In this document: one piece after another, positions 45,995 to 50,548 of the stretch
Layout: each line of letters opens with the position of its first letter
How positions within the stretch are numbered: position 1 is the first letter of the stretch
Source of the DNA: Candidatus Colenecus caballi
Lineage (GTDB): Bacteria; Bacteroidota; Bacteroidia; Bacteroidales; Bacteroidaceae
Assembly (NCBI GenBank): GCA_018065615.1
Contig: JAGHSY010000046.1
Coordinates: 1 to 50,548 of the forward strand
Direction: 5' to 3'
DNA: 50,548 bases
Notes under the pieces: model-generated
Seen by the model: the letters and a program-made list of their open reading frames with translations, nothing else
The model's database searches: none
Told to the model about the DNA's origin: nothing
Program-made: the position numbers and the translations under genes

Positions 45995-47125
45995 ATGAGA
46001 AAATCATCCCTGATCCTTGCGCTTGCCGCAACCGTTCTGTGCTGCATTCCTGTCAGTGCCAAGAAAGGTCCGGCTTTTCCATTGATGGACAGTGCTCCTT
46101 TTGACACCGTCATTGACGGACAGGCTGTGGCCCTTTACACAATTAAAAAAGGAAATGTAGCAGCACAAATCACCAACTACGGCGGTTTTGTAGTCGGACT
46201 TTATTCACCTGACAAGAACGGTGAGTACGCAAATCTGGTAAACCACTACGACAACATACACCAGTACATGCGCTACAACATGGGCATGATTGGGCCGGCT
46301 CTTGGACGCTACGCCAACCGCATTGCCAACGGAAAGTTCACACTTGACGGAAAGGAATACAACGTGACTAAGAACAGCGGACAACACACCCTTCACGGCG
46401 GTGCCAAAGGCTTTGACCATACCGCATGGAAGGTTGTCAAGGCAAAGAAGGACAAGCTGATACTGAGCTGTGTCCTGCCCGACGGTCTGGACGGATTCCC
46501 CGGCACTCTGACCACGACCCTGACCTACTCCATCACCAAGGACGGCGGTCTGTCAATCAGCTATGAGGCCACGACTGACAAGGCAACTGTAGTCAACCTG
46601 TCAAACCACACATATTTCAACCTGAACGGCAGCGGGAACGGTGACATTCTGGGTCACTACCTGACAATCAACGCCGCATTCATAACCGATGTTGACCGCG
46701 CCAACATACCTACCGGAGACTACGGCATGGTTGAAGGATCTCCTTATGATTTCCAAAAGGCCACAAAGATCGGTGACCGCCAGTACGCACCTCAGGGAGG
46801 CGCAGGCCGCGGCGGCTTTGGCGGATTCGGAGGCCAGGTTCCGGAAGGTATGGTACGCAGCTTTGACAACAACTACTGCCTGATACATCAGAATCCCGCC
46901 AAGATTGAGAAGGTGGCAACTCTGTATTCGCCCGAATCCGGCCGTCAGATGGAAGTCTGGAACGACCAGCCCGGCATGCAGGTTTTCACCGGTGCACGCA
47001 CTGCCATAGCACTGGAATCACAGAAATATCCTGATTCTCCCAATCATCCCGAATTCCCCAGCACGACACTACGTCCCGGTGAGAAATACCGGCACACAGT
47101 GATTTACAAATTGTCAGTAAAGTAA
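45995..47125 (+). CDS. Secreted aldose 1-epimerase
   Basis: A 376-residue mutarotase with a signal peptide (about 1-22, ending PVSA). Core motifs: NRIANGKFTLDGKEYNVT, TLHGGAKGFDH, LSNHTYFNLNG, and Glu near NDQPGMQVFTG (here the usual EPG is QPG; the catalytic Glu position seems to be Gln, see findings). A Gly/Arg-rich insert (GGAGRGGFGGFGG) sits at about 265-280. It is the third mutarotase of the window and is paired with the broken GH9 gene through a shared divergent promoter region. Confidence 0.9.
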   Translation: MRKSSLILALAATVLCCIPVSAKKGPAFPLMDSAPFDTVIDGQAVALYTIKKGNVAAQITNYGGFVVGLYSPDKNGEYANLVNHYDNIHQYMRYNMGMIGPALGRYANRIANGKFTLDGKEYNVTKNSGQHTLHGGAKGFDHTAWKVVKAKKDKLILSCVLPDGLDGFPGTLTTTLTYSITKDGGLSISYEATTDKATVVNLSNHTYFNLNGSGNGDILGHYLTINAAFITDVDRANIPTGDYGMVEGSPYDFQKATKIGDRQYAPQGGAGRGGFGGFGGQVPEGMVRSFDNNYCLIHQNPAKIEKVATLYSPESGRQMEVWNDQPGMQVFTGARTAIALESQKYPDSPNHPEFPSTTLRPGEKYRHTVIYKLSVK

Positions 47126-47130
47126 CAGCA

Positions 47131-47155
47131 AAGGACGGTCAGTATGGCCGTCTTT
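47131..47155 (+). terminator. Short hairpin terminator after the secreted mutarotase
   Basis: AAGGACGG and CCGTCTTT pair over 8 bp with one G-T wobble around a 9-nt loop, ending in TTTT. It starts six bases after the stop codon. Confidence 0.6.
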
Positions 47156-47159
47156 TCTG

Positions 47160-47167
47160 TAGTTTTG
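47160..47167 (+). promoter_or_regulatory. Probable -7 box for the flavoprotein gene
   Basis: TAGTTTTG fits TAnnTTTG and follows the terminator. It predicts a transcript start near 47174, which favours ATG 47193 as the start of the next gene. No TTTG is seen at the right distance upstream. Confidence 0.45.
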
Positions 47168-47192
47168 CAGAACTATGAAAGAAGAGAAGAAA

Positions 47193-47933
47193 ATGACAAG
47201 ACGTGAGGCCCTGAAAAAGATGGGTGTCATGGCAGCAGCTACAGCCACCGCAGCCAGCGGTATTGAGGCTCTGGCCGCATGCAGTCCGGATAACACATTC
47301 AGTTTCAGAAAGATGAAGGTATTACTTTTAAACGGTAGTCCGCGTCCTAGCGGCAACACCGCCACCCTGCTGCGTGAAGCGGCAGCACAGCTTGAAAAGA
47401 ACGGAATAGAAAGTGAGATTGTAAACATTGGCGGAACCGCCATACACGGTTGCACGGCCTGTGCCGCATGCCGTTCAAACGCTGAACACCACTGCATTTT
47501 CAAGGATGACATATGCAACCGTCTCATCGACCTTATGGCAAAGTCCGATGCAATCATAGTCGGTTCACCCGTCTATTACGGCCAGCCCAACGGAGCCGTC
47601 CTTGCCATTCTGCAGCGCATGGCATACGCCGGCGGCACCTATATGCAAGGCAAGCCTGCTGCCGCAGTCACGGTCTGCCGCCGCGGTGGAGCCAGTGCAG
47701 CATTCCAGACCCTGCAGATGCCGTTCCAGATGCTCAACATGCCCATTGTGACATCACAGTACTGGAACATTGCTTACGGCAGCGCACCCGGCCAGGTGTC
47801 ACAGGACGAAGAAGGAATGCAGACCATGCGCACCCTTGCCGACAACATGGCCTACATGCTCAAGCAGTTTGATAGCGGCAAAGCCAGGAAGCCCGAGCGT
47901 GAGCCCGGCACCTTTACAAACTTCATAAGGTAA
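47193..47933 (+). CDS. Exported iron-sulfur flavoprotein-like NAD(P)H:FMN reductase-family protein
   Basis: From ATG 47193 the protein has 246 residues. It starts MTRREALKKMG, a twin-arginine-like leader, then a hydrophobic stretch and a lipobox (ALAAC, Cys30). A flavodoxin-like FMN domain follows, with LLLNGSPRPSGNT for the FMN phosphate and VGSPVYYGQPNG. Cys87, Cys90, Cys93 and Cys101 (C-x2-C-x2-C-x7-C) match the compact cysteine motif of iron-sulfur flavoproteins, which hold a 4Fe-4S cluster. It is thus likely a periplasm-facing redox lipoprotein. An extended start at 47175 exists; a leaderless form starting at MKVLLLNGSP cannot be excluded. Substrate unknown. Confidence 0.82.
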   Translation: MTRREALKKMGVMAAATATAASGIEALAACSPDNTFSFRKMKVLLLNGSPRPSGNTATLLREAAAQLEKNGIESEIVNIGGTAIHGCTACAACRSNAEHHCIFKDDICNRLIDLMAKSDAIIVGSPVYYGQPNGAVLAILQRMAYAGGTYMQGKPAAAVTVCRRGGASAAFQTLQMPFQMLNMPIVTSQYWNIAYGSAPGQVSQDEEGMQTMRTLADNMAYMLKQFDSGKARKPEREPGTFTNFIR

Positions 47934-47966
47934 CCCGCGCACATACTGCCTGTTTCTTTGCCATTC

Positions 47967-49280
47967 ATGAAGCGCCTCATCAGCATATTTCTTCTTGTTT
48001 TCTGCACGTTTGCCTGCGCACAGAAATCCGGCTGGATGGCGTCTCTTGATGACACCATGCCGGCATGGCGCGTGTCCATTCCCGGCACACATGACAGCGG
48101 AACTGCAGGTGTGCGGTTTCCGGCCAGACACTATGCCAGGACGCAGGCCATGACACTGGCGGAGCAGTGGGAGGCGGGAATCCGCTTCTTTGATCTCAGA
48201 CCGAAGCCCGACGGGCAGGCACTTGGCATATACCACGGACCGGCAGACTGTCACATTACATTCATTGAATCCCTGCAGGTGCTGACTGCAAAGTTGCAGC
48301 AGAACCCGACAGAATTCTGCATCGTAATGACCAACCTGGCCGGCGGCGGACAGGAAGCAATGGAGATGGTGGACAGGGAAATACGTAAGACCGTGCCGGA
48401 GCGGATGACTGCAGCATTCACATCGGACCTGAAGGTTAAGGACCTGCGCGGCAAGATACTGTTCATACATCGCAGCGGCAAGGCAGCCGGCGCATACAGA
48501 CGCGGTGACGACCTGTATGCATCGGACTCAAATGAACACATGCCGCTTTGCTGGCAGGACTATTTCTGCGGGAACAGGGACTATCTGGCGTACAAGTGGT
48601 ACCTGCTGGAGAACATGCTTGATTTCTTTGAGACGGTCAGCTATGATGCCTGGTGCATAAACCACGCATCGGGCTACACCGGCCGTGGAATTTCAACAAA
48701 CATACGCCGTAACGCCAACGTCACCAACCCCAGACTGCTGGAGCGTCTGCTGCGCCACCCCGCACCGACCGGCATCATCCCCATGGACTTTCCCAGTCAG
48801 GAACTGATTGACGCAATCATTTCGTGCAACAGGGACAGTCCCTGTTGTGCACTTGAACGGTCTTCATACTGTACGAGCGTATTCATCCCCAAAGGAACCG
48901 GCAGTTCTACGTTTTCAAGGTTCATGCGCAATGCTTTCCCTGATTCCTGCCGCCAGTTTTGCAGCCTTTTCAGCTATGTTCATTTCTTTGAAGATTTACA
49001 GAACAGGCACATGAATATGAACCCCACAAGTGCAGTAACGGAGTATGTCACCACCTGCCAGACTACAGGCACCGAAGGCGGCATGGCCGACATGTTTGCC
49101 AGTCCCGCATCCATGAACACAAAGGCCGATGTCAGACAAAGGATTACCGGCATCAGCAGCCACCACGGGCTTATTCCCGCATCCCGCAGGCGGCGGGAAG
49201 CCACAGCGAGCGACAGAAACAGCACCACCAGCAGAAAATTTCCGAACAGTATTGCCAGCACCTGGGAAACCATTTCATAA
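47967..49280 (+). CDS. PI-PLC X-domain phosphodiesterase, with dubious C-terminal extension
   Basis: Signal sequence MKRLISIFLLVFCTFACAQ, then a phosphatidylinositol-specific phospholipase C X domain. The two catalytic His are in IPGTHDSGT (His42) and IYHGPA (His90), with FFDLRP between. Domain homology ends near GIIPMDFPSQELIDAIISCN, residue 288, base 48830. The frame then runs through a palindrome and about 150 further residues rich in Ser, Cys and Arg that lie antisense over the DUF805 gene. I think the real protein ended near 48830-48860 and lost its stop, or the extension is tolerated. ATG 47967 is preferred to TTG 47958. Confidence 0.8.
   Translation: MKRLISIFLLVFCTFACAQKSGWMASLDDTMPAWRVSIPGTHDSGTAGVRFPARHYARTQAMTLAEQWEAGIRFFDLRPKPDGQALGIYHGPADCHITFIESLQVLTAKLQQNPTEFCIVMTNLAGGGQEAMEMVDREIRKTVPERMTAAFTSDLKVKDLRGKILFIHRSGKAAGAYRRGDDLYASDSNEHMPLCWQDYFCGNRDYLAYKWYLLENMLDFFETVSYDAWCINHASGYTGRGISTNIRRNANVTNPRLLERLLRHPAPTGIIPMDFPSQELIDAIISCNRDSPCCALERSSYCTSVFIPKGTGSSTFSRFMRNAFPDSCRQFCSLFSYVHFFEDLQNRHMNMNPTSAVTEYVTTCQTTGTEGGMADMFASPASMNTKADVRQRITGISSHHGLIPASRRRREATASDRNSTTSRKFPNSIASTWETIS
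48827..48847. repeat. Perfect 21-bp palindrome at the end of the PI-PLC domain
   Basis: CAACAGGGAC, A, GTCCCTGTTG: 10-bp arms around one base. The inner GGGACAGTCCC is identical to the palindrome at 43209-43221. It begins at the codon for the last conserved residues of the PI-PLC domain. No T-run follows, so it is not a simple terminator. Confidence 0.75.
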
Positions 49281-49429
49281 ACCGGGCTGGCCGGGATCCG
49301 GTTGCCCCATACGGCAATCATGACAGCCATGATTACAGCCATGGCCAGTGAAATACCCAGCACGGAAAAGCACCATTTCCAGAACTCCTTCACTCCGGCT
49401 TTGCCGGTGAACCTGAAATCAAGTCTCAT
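48980..49429 (-). CDS. DUF805-family inner-membrane protein
   Basis: A 149-residue membrane protein with four hydrophobic segments. The start RFTGKAGVKEFWKW and the central RRLRDAGISPWWLL are DUF805 marks. Function unknown. Its 3' 300 bases overlap antisense with the tail of the PI-PLC frame; the DUF805 reading is the credible one because its family motif lies in that overlap. Confidence 0.83.
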   Translation of the reverse strand: MRLDFRFTGKAGVKEFWKWCFSVLGISLAMAVIMAVMIAVWGNRIPASPVYEMVSQVLAILFGNFLLVVLFLSLAVASRRLRDAGISPWWLLMPVILCLTSAFVFMDAGLANMSAMPPSVPVVWQVVTYSVTALVGFIFMCLFCKSSKK

Positions 49430-49561
49430 ATCCTAAGCAGTTTCGACAGAGCACTGACATGTACTGAGAATGCTGTCCGCCCCTGTTCTGTGATTGAAAA
49501 AGATGTATTTGCCAGTGATTTCATGCGCATCACAGGCGGATATCAGAATGATTCCGGGCAA

Positions 49562-50455
49562 TCAGAGTCCGGCAATCTGCTCCAGTGTAAGGTCAGTGCA
49601 TTTGGCAATGACATCGGCGGGTATGCCTTCAGCCTTCATCTTGCGGGCGGTGTCAAGTTTTTCCTTCTCGCGTCCCTCTGCAAGACCCTCTGCAAGCCCC
49701 TGCTCACGTCCTTCCGCAAGACCCTGCTCACGTCCTTCCGCAAGACCTTTCTCGCGTCCTTCCGCAAGCCCCTTCTCAATGGCGTACTTCAATTGTGCAC
49801 GTTTGTCAATTTCAGTTGTCATTTTCCTTATGTATTTGATTTTCACGTCCGACGGCATCTCCGCCAGTTCACTCTGCTGAGCCAATTTTGCCCAAATACC
49901 TTCAGTAAAGCCCTGAGGCAGACTGTCAAGCTCATGCAGATGTGACATGCAAAAGTAGAACCTTTCCTTGTCATTGTCAATATCTTCCCACTTTTTGTTG
50001 AAGCGGTCAAGTTCCACAAACACAAAATGCAGGCTGTCGGTCATCAATTCGTGCGTCCGGTCTTCACGCAGAGAATATCTGGACAGTATGCTTCCGTCCC
50101 ACCCCTGTCTGTGCTCGAGTGTGAAGGCATTGATGGATACAACATAAACCGGTTTGAGAAGATAATCATCCTGACCGGTGTTTACCTGACTCTGTATGCA
50201 ATAGGTCGAATAATACAGACAGCGGTCTGCAAACCAGTTCTGCGGGCAGACCTGCACCTCCACATCGACATACGTCCCGTCTGCCAAACGGCATGACACA
50301 TCGAACACGCTGTTCTTCAGGTTCTTTGCAAACGAGGTCTGCCGTTGCTTGTAGAACTCGAGTTCCGTGATGTGCAGTTCGGGAATGAGTTCGTTCAGCA
50401 GGGCAATAAGCAGATCCTTGTTCGACTCCTGGCCGAACACCCATTGGAACGCCAC
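49562..50455 (-). CDS. Rpn-like PD-(D/E)XK nuclease / putative transposase family, probably 5'-truncated
   Basis: A 297-residue protein with the nuclease core Asp52, Glu66 and Gln68 (FDVSCR, then VDVEVQ) and the conserved start FQWVFGQESNKDLLIALLNELI. Near the end, GLAEGRE-type repeats (229-263) and a final QIAGL are typical of the family. Relatives carry about ten residues (xNPxTDxA) before FQWVFG; here an in-frame TAA lies directly before the GTG at 50455, so the N-terminus is missing. The family includes recombination-promoting nucleases and is abundant in Bacteroidota. It may be a remnant, or start at GTG. Confidence 0.78.
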   Translation of the reverse strand: MAFQWVFGQESNKDLLIALLNELIPELHITELEFYKQRQTSFAKNLKNSVFDVSCRLADGTYVDVEVQVCPQNWFADRCLYYSTYCIQSQVNTGQDDYLLKPVYVVSINAFTLEHRQGWDGSILSRYSLREDRTHELMTDSLHFVFVELDRFNKKWEDIDNDKERFYFCMSHLHELDSLPQGFTEGIWAKLAQQSELAEMPSDVKIKYIRKMTTEIDKRAQLKYAIEKGLAEGREKGLAEGREQGLAEGREQGLAEGLAEGREKEKLDTARKMKAEGIPADVIAKCTDLTLEQIAGL

Positions 50456-50548
50456 TTATCACAAGTATATTGTTATCACAAGTATGCTTGTGCAGTTTGT
50501 ATAAAACATTGATTGTAAATACTACTTGCAGTTTTACACTTGTGATAA
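50456..50548. repeat. Cluster of TTATCACAAGT direct and inverted repeats
   Basis: TTATCACAAGTAT occurs exactly at 50456-50468 and 50473-50485 (17-bp step), and its inverted copy ACTTGTGATAA ends the window at 50538-50548. CACAAGTATGCTTGTG (50477-50492) adds a short palindrome. The array abuts the broken start of the Rpn-like gene. It looks like an operator array or the end of a mobile element, but the window ends here. Confidence 0.7.

Noticed and set aside
47799-48470. A 223-codon minus-strand frame over the flavoprotein and PI-PLC genes
   Set aside because: Antisense to two recognisable genes.
49675-49775. Short tandem DNA repeat as a separate element
   Set aside because: It is the coding sequence of the GLAEGRE repeats at the end of the Rpn-like protein.

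Overview
The window looks like chromosomal DNA of a member of the Bacteroidota, order Bacteroidales (Bacteroides/Prevotella relatives). The signs are: repeated Bacteroides-type promoters (TTTG, 18-21 bases, then TAnnTTTG) and very few Shine-Dalgarno sites; an RprX/RprY pair; a GldE homologue beside ssb; lineage-typical DUF4827, DUF4924, DUF5723 and DUF4252 proteins; a GTPase-degenerate second EF-G; and an ara/gal operon of Bacteroides type. Genus cannot be decided by eye. Most of the window is ordinary, dense, largely operonic core genome.

Layout. 0.2-2.4 kb: rprX-rprY two-component pair. 2.5-4.7 kb: a fusA2-like EF-G paralogue with its own promoter and terminator, divergent from hemW (4.8-5.9 kb). 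5.9-18.3 kb: a long minus-strand block read from lysE-type exporter, DUF4924, prfC, tsaC, a CBS-containing ClC channel and fmt, then (new promoter) an ECF sigma factor, a 61-residue protein, rpe and comEC, then (new promoter) nrnA, a DUF4827 lipoprotein and glmM. 18.5-22.9 kb: a two-gene envelope unit, a ~996-residue lipoprotein followed by a DUF5723 outer-membrane-type protein. 23.0-24.7 kb: ssb-gldE. 24.9-27.8 kb: HU, a 29-residue bS22/mS38-like basic protein, an RNase E/G and a HAD phosphatase. 27.9-29.2 kb: ECF sigma factor, putative anti-sigma factor and a secreted DUF4252 protein, overlapping by ATGA. 29.2-33.8 kb: a LysM glucosaminidase, cdd, grpE-dnaJ and folC.

33.9-43.2 kb is one plus-strand sugar operon: aldose 1-epimerase, galactokinase, a lipoprotein aldose 1-epimerase, an SSS sodium/sugar symporter, araD, araA and an FGGY kinase, closed by a strong terminator. 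Together they would equilibrate anomers outside and inside the cell, import the sugar with sodium, and feed galactose to galactose-1-phosphate and L-arabinose to xylulose-5-phosphate. No regulator and no galT/galE lie in the window.

43.2-50.5 kb is the less settled part: a gene-poor stretch with a 115-bp tandem repeat; a GH9 glycanase gene interrupted by an in-frame TGA before its catalytic glutamate; a secreted aldose 1-epimerase on an interleaved divergent promoter; an exported iron-sulfur-flavoprotein-like lipoprotein; a PI-PLC-like protein whose frame runs past its domain through a palindrome and antisense into a DUF805 gene; and an Rpn/PD-(D/E)XK family gene that seems to have lost its N-terminus next to a cluster of TTATCACAAGT repeats.

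No CRISPR array, rRNA, tRNA or complete transposon was seen. The most interesting observations are the degenerate GTPase centre of the EF-G paralogue, the interrupted GH9 gene, the sigma-54-like site before grpE, the uncharacterised lipoprotein/DUF5723 pair, and the repeats at 43.35 kb and at the right end.
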